Assembly (NCBI GenBank): GCA_037126765.1
Contig: JBBCBC010000002.1
Coordinates: 45,946,889-46,010,888 of the forward strand
Reading direction: 5' to 3'
Length of the DNA stretch: 64,000 nucleotides
Source: Stenogyne calaminthoides
Lineage: Eukaryota > Streptophyta > Magnoliopsida > Lamiales > Lamiaceae
Position 1 is the stretch's first letter, and each line of letters starts with the position of its first letter. This document shows, in pieces, positions 23,341 through 36,100 of the stretch. The translations under genes were made by a program, and so were the position numbers. The notes beneath the pieces were generated by a model. The model was not told the origin of the DNA. It did not search any database and saw only the letters and a list, made by a program, of their open reading frames with translations.

Positions 23341-23665
23341 AGGGTGTGTTTGGATTTTTTGGACGGGATGGATTCATTTGGACAGGATTTGACGGAATTG
23401 CACTATTCATAAATTAATTTTTGACACATTATTTGTTGTTTGAATTTTCAATTTATTTTTGAGACATTTAATCCCAAATTGGGTATACACTTTGTTTGGA
23501 TTATGAATTTACTACATTTTTTCCCAGGATTTCCAATTATGTCATTTGTCATTTATATGTTATGTCCTAGTCTTAATGAAATATTTGTTAAAAAAGAAGG
23601 GGATTACTGACATTTCAGTTTCATGTCATTATTTCGTGAGTTGCCGGATTAATTCATCACACCCC
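23341..23665. mobile_element. Harbinger-like MITE remnant
   Basis: Begins GGGTGTGTTTGGATTTTTTG, a familiar end of PIF/Harbinger MITEs, and contains further TTTGGATTATGAATT-type words. It is missing from copy B at about 49085. The right end is not sharp. Confidence 0.45.
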
Positions 23666-23837
23666 CAGCATTAGATAATTAAACCCATGTTCATAGGTTA
23701 AATGTTAAAAATGGACCCGGGCCCAACTTTATACTCGGACATTAATCCATCAAACAAAACAACCTACTAAAGCCCACTAAATAATCTAACCAACCTAATC
23801 TATTAAACAAAACAAGCCCATATAGTATAGACATTAA

Positions 23838-24447
23838 TTATTGGATTTATATTTTTTGTAGTCCTGTAACTTTATTTCGTTTTGAAATTGATCCGATTGT
23901 GTTTGACTTTTTGATTTTGATCATGTAAGTTATCAAAAATTTTGGTCCTTTAACATATTGTAGCAGGTCATCACTAGGTAACCGTCACCTATGTAATTAT
24001 TTATTTTTTCCTTTAGTTTCAAAGTGCCACCTAAATTTTTTAATCCAACTAATTTGTGTCGGGATTTTTTTTCTTATTTTTTTAAGAAGGGAGAGTGGTT
24101 TTATGTGTTTATTGATTTAATTTTTTTTTTTTTTTGGGTCAATTTAGACCCAGTAAATCGACCCGATTCGCTTTGTCTTTTAATATACAAATTATTTTAA
24201 ACCCGACCTAAAACCCTACCAAAATTATTAGGATTAAAAAAGTTCAAGTGACTCTTCGAAATTAAAGAGAAAAATAAAATAATTACATATGTGGTGTTTT
24301 CCTGCTTGGTAACATGCTGCAGCAGGTGAAAATGACCAATTTCAAAATTTTAGAAAACTTACATGACCAAAATCAAAAAGTCAAAACAATCAGGACCAAT
24401 TTCAAAACGATACAAAGTTACAGGACTACAAAAAAATTAATCTCTTA
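23838..24447. repeat. Foldback MITE, Mutator-like (copy 2)
   Basis: Inverted arms (TGTAGTCCTGTAACTTTATT and its complement GTTACAGGACTACA) match the element at 12-470. It is absent from copy B, so it is a copy A insertion. A further short foldback with ACTCGTATGAGACGGTCT follows at 24453-24570. Confidence 0.7.
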
Positions 24448-24806
24448 ATTATTTGACAAAAACTCGTATGAGACGGTCTTATGCATGAGACAGATTTAAC
24501 ACAATTAACACACACCCCTTTCAAAATATTAAAGTGTCAATTCTCAAATTACACTCAATCTAACTGTGAGATGGTCTCACAGGAGTGTGCCTCTAATTAT
24601 TTTGACATAGTTTGTGCATACTGTATGTGTCCATGTATATTAAAAAAAAAAGTGTAATATTTATAAAAAAAAAAGGATACAACAGTAATTGCAATAAATA
24701 ACCAAATAATTTCTTTTGATTATTCAACACTCATAGACTCATAGCTTACCTTTAGTATTGAGATCAAATAAACTCTAATATGCTCTGAATTCTGAACAAT
24801 ACTTTT

Positions 24807-24935
24807 TAGGCATTTAGGTCATGACTTCAAAATTTTATGGATTTGAAAGTCTTGATGAATGGTAAAAAATATTTGTTTATTTTGAGATTTTGATAGAGTG
24901 AGATTTTACTTTATGTCAAATCAATGTTTAATAAT
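24807..24935. mobile_element. Left part of a MITE split by the Gypsy element
   Basis: The sequence matches the left half of the MITE at 51978-52335 (for example TTTGAGATTTTGATAGAGTG against GTGAGATTTTATAGGATAGG). Its right half resumes at 42093. Copy B has no MITE at this place: 49275 reads straight from TGTTTAGG into the TTTGTCTTTTTCTTTTGAT flank. Confidence 0.65.
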
Positions 24936-25458
24936 TGTTGTGGCCGTGACACGACGAGGCGACCACTCCAAGGCGACCACCAGATGCGGCGACCAAGTTA
25001 TAGCGAACCCTCTGGGGCGACCATCCGAGCCTGGTCGCCCTTACCCAACGACTTCCCCGCGGAAGAAGGGATAGAATATGGCATGAGATCCCGTGATACC
25101 TAGGCGGGCGGATATTCGGGGAGTAACAAGGGAAAGTCCAGCTGTGGACGAGACTGGCGCCGATAAAGGAGGAGTTTGTTATCTGGCAAGGAAAAAACCT
25201 AGAGGGCCGAAATCATCCGGCCCATGAAGAGAACTAGCCTACTTGTAACCTATAAATACACGTTGTATCACTCATTGTAAAGGAGAAAAAATTTAGTTCT
25301 TAGGCAGAAATATTGATATAATTCCTGGCTTGGTATTGCCCCCGGACGTAGTCATATTTGGCGAACCGGGTCACCAAATCTCTCTTTGTCTGTGTTTGTG
25401 TTCATTGTGCTTAGTGTGAGTGATTGTTCATACGCCGGCATATATTCCGGCTATAACA
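24936..25458 (+). repeat. 5' LTR of the Gypsy element
   Basis: 523 bp, starting TGTTGTGGCC and ending GGCTATAACA. A TATA box (TATAAATACA, 25251) and a poly-A-signal-like stretch are visible. Confidence 0.93.
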
Positions 25459-25461
25459 ATT

Positions 25462-25479
25462 TGGCGCCGTCTGTGGGAA
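25462..25479 (+). other. Primer-binding site of the Gypsy element
   Basis: TGGCGCCGTCTGTGGGAA begins three bases after the LTR end. This form is common in Tat-type elements. The primer tRNA was not determined. Confidence 0.75.
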
Positions 25480-25526
25480 ACTAACGCAACCAGTTCCGCA
25501 GAAAAATAAAGAACTCACAAGGAGCA

Positions 25527-26943
25527 ATGGCGCAAAACGATATCCCGATGACCGGTCTCGAAACCGATCCACTTGACGGGGCGGAGGCGTCCCTATCCTC
25601 CGAATCAAGGTCCCTACAGGAGCAGACTGCTGATGAGCAAAACTGGGCTCAAGCGTTCAAAACTCCTGAAGAGATGAAGAACGCCTGGATCTATCTAATC
25701 AAGCGTAACCTGGACTTTGGCGAGGGCGATGATCAGCAGCCTATCGTCAAAGCCGCCCGCCCCGGAGGAAAACACCGGGGAAAAGTCCAACTAGGAGGAC
25801 AACTTCAACCGGGCCGTTTCGTCGCGAAAGGCCAACCTCCCCAAAAAGGAGCGATGAATGAGCTTGCCGCGACAGACGAAGCGGAAGTCTCTTTTTCACC
25901 GACAGAGATAACCAGCGCCGAACTCGGCCTTTTGATCGCCGTAGGCATCGGGCGGAACAAGCGTGCCTCACGCAGAGGATGAGGCCGATTCCCCACGATG
26001 GTCGCGGTTCGAGCAAAGCACCAACAAAAGAAATACAGAACAAACCACGATCTTTTGCTTTAAGCCTGCTTCACCTAACGACCATCAGATCGAACGGTTC
26101 GACGTGCCCAAAGACGAAGTTGAGTTCACCGCCTCGAGGCAGACCGTTTGAGTCTCCGCCAGAGAGAATGGACAACCAACCACCGCCCCAGCGACAATAA
26201 CTTGGCAATCACCGTCGCCACTGGTACCAGAAATTTCTTCCCCACTCAAAGCTAAGATCAACACCGCCCGATCGATCGATACGGAGGGGATTCTGATCCA
26301 AGGACGAACCTCGCCAAGTATAATTCATACATGACATCCATAGGGGCCTCTGATGCGACCATGTGCCGATTGTTCCCCTCGACGACGAGCACGACATAAG
26401 TAAGTGGTACCACAACCATCGCCCCTCGGTCCCATCAACTCCTTCGAGCAAGCGAAGTCGGCTCTTCATGGAACACTTGGCCATGGTCCCCTGTGCCGGG
26501 AAAATATTTGGCGAACATTGAGCAAGGTAATGACGAGTCGGATAGGGCGTACCTCGAAAGGTTTGACCGCTCATCTCGACCAACGAACCGTGGCAAAAAA
26601 GACAAGCTTATTAGGGGCAATCGCCGGGCTAAAAAAGAGTACGAAATTGTGGCAAAATGTTATCGCCAACTACCCGGCGACTTACGCTGAGTTCAGGACC
26701 CGCACGAGCGACATCATCAACACTATGGAATTACTGGCGGCCAGAATGGGTGAGGAAAGAAAGTCCATACCACTAAAAGCAGGCAAGAAGCCGGGACAAT
26801 ATAAGACCCCAGGCAACTTTAAGCCATTTGATGAGTCGATGGCGGTCAAACTGATAGAGGCTTTCGGTGTCTCCCCCGGATACATATTCACTCAGATCAA
26901 GGATAAGAGACTACTAGGCGATCCTCGCCCGAAAAAAAAGTGA
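25527..26943 (+). pseudogene. Gypsy gag, decayed
   Basis: An ATG at 25527 opens a 151-residue acidic frame (MAQNDIPMTGLETDPLDG) that stops at 25979. A second gag-like frame at 26404-26943 holds the capsid-type ANIEQ/EFRTRTSDIINTMEL region. Several frames must be joined to read through, so no full-length gag can be made from this copy. Confidence 0.65.
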
Positions 26944-27373
26944 CGGCAGCGAGTCGAAAGTATCGCCACTACCATGAGGTAGTCAGCCACAACACTAGCG
27001 AGTCCATGACCTCCCCGAGGCGACTCACGAAACTTACGAAGATTCGATGGTTGACGAGCACGTTAGGCGACCTCAGCAAAAAGTTAAACAAGCTCACGAC
27101 GCTGCGCCACCCCTACCCTAGGACAACGGAAGATAGGGGGTGGAGGATCGGCCGACAAGCTCCCCCTCATGCCGGAGTACGACGGGGAAAGAGTCATTCA
27201 CACCCTGTCACCCCTCGGGGCAGTGGGCGGCCTGTCCGCATCAACATCGCTATCAAAAGACATCGGGAAAGAAACGAGAGAAATATTCAAGTAAAAAGTC
27301 ATAATCGCCCATCAACGCGACCGCACAAGAGAACAATCGAATCCAGTTCGGTGAACAGGACAAGACGGGAATC

Positions 27374-27592
27374 GTGTATCCGAACTCCGACCCCCTGGTC
27401 ATATCAGCAAGGATCACGGGAGTAACGGTTAAACGACTACTCGTAGATATCGGGGCATTCTGCAACATACTATTCAAAAGGATTTTTGACGAGCTTGGCA
27501 ATTACCACAGCTATCTCAAGTCGAGCGAGCACCTGGTGAAAGGATTTGGCGACGCAACCGTGAGGCCCCTCGGGATCATACGCTTACGGTAA
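27374..27592 (+). pseudogene. Gypsy aspartic protease remnant
   Basis: The stretch LVISARITGVTVKRLLVDIG matches the retropepsin region. The catalytic Asp-Thr/Ser-Gly triad reads Asp-Ile-Gly, so the enzyme would be inactive. Confidence 0.7.
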
Positions 27593-28239
27593 ACTAATTT
27601 CCTCGAGAGACAAGGCCATTAGGGCCACCAAAATTTGTGATTTTCTTGTAATAGACCATTGCCGACCTTCAACGAAGTTCCTCAAAGAGACCTTTCAACA
27701 TGAATTTGAGGTCAAGTCCTCCACTTATTATTTCGTGGTAAAATTTCCCACTTTAGATGGGGTGATCGGCACCAGATTAAGGGCGATCGGTTGGATCTGA
27801 AGAGGATGTTCTATTTATATCCAGCCCCATTTAAATTATACCATGCAAAAAATCATAAAGAACCTAATGAACCTAACTGATCCAATGGAAATCGACCAAA
27901 ATGAACAAATAATTGAGGATTTCGATCCAAGACTTGGACCCGAGCCAAGCTAGTTCATCATCCAAGGTGCAATCGACGACCCCAGGAAAGATCAAAATCG
28001 CGTGACACCGGACGAGGAACTTGAAAGGGTAGACCCAACCCGACAGGACCTGGAAGTTATAATCGGCTCTAAAATCTCCCCTGAACTGAGAAGGCAGCTT
28101 GGTCGACTTCCTCAAAGAAAATCTGGATGTGTTCGCTTTGGTCCCATAGGGACATGGTAGAAATCGACCCCAAGGTCGCCGCAACCGGTTTAACATCGAC
28201 CCCTATAGAAACCAACGAGAGCAAAAAATGAAAGTTTAG

Positions 28240-28790
28240 ACCAAAAAAATATACCGCATTTGCGAAGAAGAAGAAGTTGCTCGACAACGAGTTGATCATG
28301 CAAGCCGACCAACCCCAAAGTGGGTCTCCAACGCCAGATCTTGGTCAAGAAAACCAATCTGGCATGGAGGTCGTGGTATCGACTTCACCAACCTGAACGA
28401 CGCATGCCCCAAAGATTTTTTTTCCTATGTCTCATATCGACTATCTGATCGACAACACAGTCGGGCATGAAATAATGTCCTTCATGGATGCATTTGCAGG
28501 GTACCATCAAATATCCATGCACGAGGATCTAATTAACAACATACCTCTTTTCCTCACCGGAAAGAACGATATATTCTTTGGAAGAGAATGCCCTTCGCCT
28601 CAAAAATGTCGGGGCAATATACCAAATGGTAAACCAAATGTTCACAGAGGAAATCGAGAAGTCCATGGAGGTGTACATAGACAACATAGTCATCAAAAGT
28701 CTGAAGAAGGAAGACCACCTTGGCGACCTCGCCAGAGCATTCACCATACTAGGAAATACAACATGAAATCAATCCAAAGAAGTTGGTAAC
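28240..28790 (+). pseudogene. Gypsy reverse transcriptase remnant
   Basis: FTNLNDACPKDFFP, IMSFMDAFAGYHQI and MEVYIDNIVIKS are recognisable. The catalytic YxDD box reads YIDN and the frame shifts at least twice. Confidence 0.8.
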
Positions 28791-29069
28791 TTCGGGGTGG
28801 AGTCGGGCAAGTTCCTCGCCACCGGTCAAGAATCCGGGGATAGAGGCCAACCCTCAAAGATCAGCACATCGATATGGGTAGCCCCAAACCCAAAGCGAGG
28901 TCCAGAGGCTCGCATAAGTTCGCGGCTCTCAAGATTCATCTCGCAAGACGAGAGACATGTGCAAAACCTTTCTTCCACATACTCAAGAGATCTAAAAATG
29001 ATTTCCAAGGATGTAAGAGGCCCAGCAAAATTTTGATCGATCAAGAAATACCTCGCCGACCCTAGAACA

Positions 29070-29475
29070 TCGGCTGCCGCCCCCAAAGAGAAGCTCTTCC
29101 TCTATTTAGTCAAGATTCAAATGAACCCCGAGCTCGGTCCCCGTTCGGATAGAGGGATAGGACTGCTTACCAATCTATTACGTAAGCCAGGCACTGAACA
29201 AAGCCGAGCAAAGGTATCCGCAGCTAGAGAAGCTCGCATACGCTCTAGTAATGAGCGTGAGAAAATTACGACCATATTTTTTCGACCATCAGGTGGAGGT
29301 GTTGACCTCGCTACCTTTAAGAAACGCACTCCAGCACCCTGACACGGCTGGTCGCTGCATGAAATGGGCGATCGAGATCGGGCAGTTCGGGGTCACATAC
29401 ACCCCGCGAACGGCCATCAAGGCACAGGCTTTAGCGGATTTTGTGGCGGAGCTCACCTTCCCGACAACCACGTAA
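29070..29475 (+). pseudogene. Gypsy RNase H (reverse-transcriptase-linked)
   Basis: LRPYFFDHQVEVLTSLPLRN and MKWAIEIGQFGVTYTPRTAI followed by AQALADFVAEL match the connection and RNase H region of Gypsy pol. Frameshifted relative to the upstream reverse transcriptase. Confidence 0.75.
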
Positions 29476-29489
29476 AAAGCATTGACAGG

Positions 29490-29930
29490 CCCGCCATGGG
29501 AACTCTATGTGGATGGGTCAGCCACTTAAACCCGAGCCGGGGCGGGCATAGTCCTGACTAGCCCGGATGGGCATTCCTTCCAGACGGCCATCACGTTCGA
29601 CTTCCAGGCCACTAATAATGAGGCCGAGTACGAAGCCTTAATTGGAGGGCTGGAGATGGCAATGGCAATGGGAGTTAAAAGAATGAAGATACATACGGAC
29701 TCGCAACTGGTCGCATGCCAAGTATCGGGAGAGTATGAGGCCGATCGACGGATGACCGCCATCGTGAAAGTCGTCTCAAGGCCCTACTAAAAAGTTCGAT
29801 CAAGTCTATGTAGAACTGATACCAAGGAATGCAAACTCCCAAGCGGACGCCTTGGCCAGGTTGGCAATGTCAGAAGGACCGGCGGACATGAAAGATGTCA
29901 CCATCACAAAGCTAACTTTCCCGTCCACTA
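29490..29930 (+). pseudogene. Gypsy second (archaeal-type) RNase H
   Basis: WELYVDGSAT, a stop, then RAGAGIVLTSPDGH, NNEAEYEALIGGLEMAMAMG and IHTDSQLVACQVSGEY show the additional RNase H characteristic of the Tat lineage. It is placed between the first RNase H and integrase, as expected. Confidence 0.8.
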
Positions 29931-30141
29931 TGAATCACCGGTCTCCAAGATGCACTCCAATGGATATCGACCACGAGGACTGGAGGGTTCCGATAATCAA
30001 ATTTTTGAGGACAGAGGCCTTACCTGACAGCAAGGTCGATGCCCGAAGACTGCAGATGAGAGCGGCGAGGTATGTGATGGTCGATAACCATTTATACAAG
30101 CGAGGCTTCAACGCATCCCCTTACTCAAATGTGTAACAAAG

Positions 30142-31039
30142 ATGGAGGGGCAAACCATCTTGAAGGAAATCCACGAGGGTTCTTGCGGGAATCACGCGGG
30201 AGGCCAATCCCTGGTCCATAAAACCATCCGACAGGGATACTTATGGCCGACTTTAAGAAGGGACGCCCTCAAATATGCGAGGGCGTGTCACCGCTGCCAA
30301 ATCTTTGCCCCCTCAATCAAGGTGTCCCCAGAAGAGTTAACAAGCATCCTGAGCCCATGGCCATTCGCAAAATGGGGAATCGACATCATTGGGCCCCTAC
30401 CCACGGCTCCAGGGACCGTACGTTTGGCCCTCATCGCGGTCGATTACTTCACAAAGTGGGCAGAAGCCGAGGCCCTCGCTAAGATCGACCAGGAGAGCGT
30501 GATAAAGTTCATATGGAAAAAATCATATGTCGCTTCGGTCTCCCGCAAGCAATCGTATCCGATAACGGAAAGCAGTTCGACGGGCTCAAGGTCGACGCAT
30601 TCTTTAGGAAATGGAAGATAGCAAAGCTTTTCTCCACCCTTACCACCCCCAATCCAATGGGCAAGTCGAAGCAATCAACAAAATTATCAAACACACGCTG
30701 AAAGCGCAACTTGAAGGGGGTAAGGGCAGATGGGCAAGCGAACTGCCCGAGGTATTATGGTCGTACAGGATAACCTGCAAAACTTCCACGGGAGAAACAC
30801 CTTACTCCCTCGCATTCGGAGTAGAGGCAGTAATCCCAGCGGAAATCACCGTACCAAGCCATCGAACAAGCAATGAAGCCTCAAGCAGCAACGACATGGC
30901 TATGACAACTAGTTTGGACCTACTAGAAGAAAAAATGATGGAGGCCAACCTGAGAAACGCCTTTTACAAACGACAATCAGAAAAATACTACAACTCAAAG
31001 GTCAAGCTCCGACAATTCAAAAAAGCGATCTCGCCCTAA
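30142..31039 (+). pseudogene. Gypsy integrase remnant
   Basis: An H2C2 zinc-binding region (LKEIHEGSCGNHAGG to YARACHRCQIF) is followed by the core (WGIDIIGPLPTAPG, IVSDNGKQF, HPYHPQSNGQVEAINKIIKH). Two frameshifts break it near 30510 and 30620. About 280 bp of AT-rich 3' sequence follow before Copia sequence begins at 31324. Confidence 0.85.
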
Positions 31040-31323
31040 AAAAGGTACTTCTGGTACCCAAAGGGACTTTTTGCCCCATCCGGGAGGGCTGCCTTCGAAT
31101 ATCCAGATGCTTAGCAAATGGAGCATACGAGATCGAAGACCCGGACGGCACACCGCACAAGATCCGTGGAACGCAAATTTCACCCGAAGAAGTATTTATC
31201 AATAAAGGCCAACTAAGAGCTGCGCTTTTTAGCTTTTGACTATCAAAATTATCAGAATAGCTCGGTAGTTTTCAACAGATTTATAATAAGATATTTTTTG
31301 GATTCTGTTTTTGGTTTTGGTTT

Positions 31324-33166
31324 TGTTGGGATTATACTGAAAAGTATGCTTTTACTTTGTATAATCGAAACTGAATTTTCAGACTTATTTACTGAAATAA
31401 ATTGTTTATCACTGATGCTTTAAATATGATTGAATGTTATATATATTTATTGCATAAACTGCTCAATAATTCGTACGTGTTACATTGTAGTTAATTTAGT
31501 GATACCAGATCACGGAAGATTAAATTAACAGTTCCTTGTAACTAAAAGTACGCCATTCACGACCTAGATGGAAATGAACAACCATCGCGAAAGGTTGAGG
31601 TGTAAGGCTCAGATTGGTTTGTCTTGACCAAGAGATTACACTAGTGCATGGATCTACTAATAGGACCTGCGAGGATAAATTCTTCTTTAACCGAACCAGG
31701 AAGAATTAGAGCTCAAAGGTTCGTTATTTCTTAACCTCCGCCCTTAAATAGATCACGGGGATTGGTAACTATTGCTTTGACTTATCATGGGTAGCGAATC
31801 GAGAGAGATTCAATACTTTTTATCTTGGGCAATATTATTGGTCACATGTGATTGCTAAGATTTAATACAAAGAATCGTGGTGCAAAAGCACGCTTGTTTG
31901 ATTTGCCCTCTGGGAGGTTCATAAGTTTTATCATACCAAATCTTGCAAGTGGAATTAGTTTCCGGTATGGATAATAATGTTGAACCGTTCCTACTCAAGG
32001 ACAAAATATATTAATTAACGGAAAGCTATTTCAAAGTGGGTTGAATTAATTAATGGGCTAGATATTCTTAAACACGGAAATAATGACCCGGAGCCATATT
32101 GACCGTAATATGGGTTAAGATGGATAGTGCAATATTAATTATGTAGTGGGATTAATTAATATTTATGGGCTTGAATTATATTGTGGCTCAATATTAGATA
32201 TTCAAGGTCCATTAGAAGGTCCAATCTTAATTTCCTAAAGGCCCCCGAGTAGCCCAACATATAGTCCAATAACCTAAAAGGTGATTAAAATAAAATAAAT
32301 ATTGTTGCTTATATTTCCCTTATTTTCAAAAATTATGGATAAAAAGGAGGAGAAAGATTTTCTTTGAATTTTGTTATGGAATGAAGATATGTATTCTTGG
32401 AATACAAGATTATCTCATTTAATTCAAGAAATCTCTCACTTGGTTATCTATATAAGATGTTTCAAATTTTGGAAATATAATTAGGCAAGAAAGATTTTCT
32501 TGATTTTCTTGAAAACATATTATGGAAGATATGTATTTCTTGAAATACAAGAATATCTCATAAATTCAAGAAGATCCAAATCTTGGATTCTTGCACACTT
32601 AATATTTTTGAAAATCACCATAAAATAGAGGAGGTGGGATTTTTGTGGAATATTTTAATTATGGGAAAAAAGAATATAAAGGGATATATTCAAGATTTCT
32701 TGGTGACCAAGAAAAAGTCTTTTTCCCACATTGAAAAATCACACAAATTTCGTTCACCCTCCCTCTTATAAATAGGGATGATTAGTTCATTCTCAAGACA
32801 ATTCCATGTCTTTAAAATATTAGCAAATCCACATAAGTGGTGCAACAAAGTTTATTTTTTTTCCTTTTGTTAATTGTTCATGAGTATCCTTCCAATCGGA
32901 TTGTCGAAAAGGGCTAAGGAATACTTGAAAGTCCTTTTGGTTAGTCCGTCCACCAAAGCCACCGCCCGTCCCGAGAGAGGTACGCTCACGTAAACCCATA
33001 GATTCTCGCATGCGTAGGTTTTACGTGGCTTTTTATATGCATGATATGTTGTTGCAATTATTATTTGAATTAATATAGGATTAATTCATGCTAGTAATAA
33101 TTAATGAATTAAATTTGTATTTAAATATTCACCCCAATAGATCTCGCGGCAACTCATTCCCCAACA
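31324..33166 (+). repeat. Copia LTR, first copy (with primer-binding site behind it)
   Basis: 1843 bp starting TGTTGGG and ending CCCCAACA, with a TATA box TATAAATAG at about 32767. Directly after it CGGTATCAAAGC (33169-33180) is a slightly changed initiator-Met-tRNA primer site, so this is a true 5' LTR. Confidence 0.88.
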
Positions 33167-36100
33167 ACCGGTATCAAAGCCAATTGCTTTGCCTCTCAAT
33201 TTTTTAAATTGTAATTTAATTCGTGGACATTAAATTTGAAATTGATAGTAGAACCGTTAGATCTGCTTTTGCGGTATCCAATGTCATAGGATTTTAATGT
33301 TTTATTTTGCATGATATAAACCGTGGTTTTTTAATTCGATTAATTCGATTTGTTTTGCCTCGTGAAAAATCCACGAGTAGACTAGATTTGTTTGATTTGA
33401 TCAATGTAATAGACTAGTTCAGATCTAGGTTTATTTATTTTTTGTAAATAAATTATGGCCGGATCGAAATCCAAGAGACAAAAAGAATTAAAAAACGAAA
33501 TCCGGAAACTGTAATCAGCGGAGGCGCGCGCCGCCACGCAACGCTTTGGGCGCAGGGTGATGCGGCGGCCGAAGGCGGAGATGAAGGTCAGCAAGACGGG
33601 CAGTGCGCCCAGTCCAACAGACGAGGCGGAAGCAGGCGCCAAGACATCGGGCGCTGGCGAAGAGACGCTGGCGAATATGGACGACGTCGCTTTACCGAGA
33701 TCTCGCCGACGCTTTGTCGACAAAGAAATGAGGCATCATTTGGCGCTGCCCACCGGCGGTGCTTTAGGGTCGCCGAGGGTATCCTAGGCAAAGCGGCCGG
33801 ATCTTGACGCGATCGTCCCCATCCCACCAAAGAAATGGCGTGGGCGTTCGAGACGGTATTTTTTTGAGATGAACGAGTGAGAGAAATTCGAGACGTGTTT
33901 TTTCAAGATCAAGCCAAGAAAAATCAAACCATGACAATTGGATAATTTGTGCCCAATATGTTTATTTTTCTCGCTTTTGCTTGGTTTATTTGTGTTATCT
34001 TATGCTTTATTTAATTTGTTTAAATGTGTTTTGCATGAGGGTTGCCAAATTGAAAAATCTCAACCGCAAAATTACTAAGTATGTTTAAATAATTAATTGA
34101 CAATTTTATTCCTGATAATAAAATTGAATTAATTTTGACCTCCATGATTTATTTATTTGTGAATTCTTTTGGAGAAATTCTCTACCTTTACGGTCAAAAA
34201 GATAGGTTTCACATGAATGAATTCCAAACTAATGATTGTGGGTTATTACTAGTGGCGATTTATGACCCTCCCCACTAGGCTCGATCAAAGCGAAATAGTA
34301 ATCCCAGATTTAATCATGGTTATTACTTAGGTATAAAATTGATATGCATATATTTCCCCAAGTCCCCGTCCAATTTTATATTGGTCAATCCAGCCAACTA
34401 TTAATCTGGATATTAAAGGTTTGTAACCCGTTCTTGTTTGTAACATGCTTGAATGTGTTTAAATAATGACCCACCCCACGTGGCTTATTTAAACTGTTTT
34501 TGAGATGTTGGTGATGCATGTTCATATTTTTTTTTTGAGATTTTAATATGATGCATGTGATCAAACCTTGTGATATATTTGTGCTTATGATATTATTGTT
34601 TATTTCATTAATCATGTCGCAACCTTTTAATCCATTTGCTCAATATCTTGAAAAGACAATTTGCTCACCGGAGAAAATTTTGTTGATTGTAATCGAAAAA
34701 CTCACTATTGTCCTCACCGCACAAAGCCATAACTCGGGTTCACCACACCTAAAACCCGGATAAACCATCGATGATGAGTCCACTAAAATGGTTAAGAAAG
34801 AGTATCTTGATCGAGGCGGTCTACGAAATGGCTAAGTGTACCATCTTGGCTTTATGCGGATGTGTTAGTTGCAACACCAACACCGAACGTTGAGACATTG
34901 CCGGAAATCATGACTAGTCTTAAAGCGATGTTTCAACATCGAACCGTGACTCGTCGGATCACCATAAGGGACTTGCTCTCTATGAAAATGGTGGAGGGAA
35001 CGCCCGTAAGGGAGCACGCTTCTCCGATGATGGCTCACCTTAATAAACTTGAGGTACTTGGCGAATACGATATCGAGACCCAAATCGATTTTTGTGCTCC
35101 ATTCTCTGCCGAAAAGCTTTGAACAATTCAGGTTGAACTACCGGATGAATAATCGAAGTTCTCGATTCTGATCTGTTGCAAGCTTTAGTCTCGCAGAGGC
35201 GATATTAGAGGTAGAAAAAAGCAAGCCTTGGTGTCAAATCGGACCTTCTTCTTCTTCTAGACCAAGGGGTGGTAAGAACAAGAAAAGGAACAAAGGCCAC
35301 AAGCAAGTGAACTCAAGTGTTGCCAATGGCAAAGATAAGGTGAAGAAGGGTGGTGGAGTGAACAAGCCTTTAAGGGAAGTGCTTCAAGCTATGGTGAGAA
35401 AGGACATTGGAGGTCGACTGTTCGGACTAAGAGGGATGGAAAGAAAGGTAATTCTCACGCACTAGTTGTTGAAACTTGTTTAGCGCCAGATGCCTCCCAT
35501 TTTGTGGGTGGTGGATACGATCCACTAATCATGTTTGTTTCACATTACGAGGGTTCAAGCGGACCCGACAACTTAGTGGGAGTGAGGTCCTCATCACACC
35601 GGGCGATCTTCTACGAGTGGCAAAAAAGCAAATGGGAGAAGTGCACCCGGTCTTTTGAAGACAAATGTTTTAATTTTTGAGATATTCTTTACGTTCGGAA
35701 TTTTAGAAAAGAATTCATTTTCGGTTTCTAAACTTTTATGATGGATATTTTGGTTACTTTTTTAATAAAGTTGTTACCAATTTTATTTTTGATAAATTTA
35801 TCTGTCATGGAACGTTGTTGAATGATCTCTATACAATTAATTGTGCACACCACTCATGAAATGTATCCTATAACACATCAACTGTTTTCGAGAAAAGAAA
35901 GTGTTCATCAGACATGAACGAGACACTTCTTTAGCATCTATAAATTGGGTCATATAAATCCAAGGAGGATCCAAAGGTTGGTAAGAGACGGTTCACTAGG
36001 GCTTCTCCAAGTTGAACCGATTCCAACCTCGCGAATCATGTTTGGAGGGTGATATGACCAAGATGGCATTGGAGCCAAGGGAATGGGGCTAAAGAAGTGT

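Noticed and set aside
33382..33830. GC-rich open frames in the Copia leader
   Set aside because: Frames occur on both strands from base composition alone. Position between primer site and gag fits an untranslated leader.
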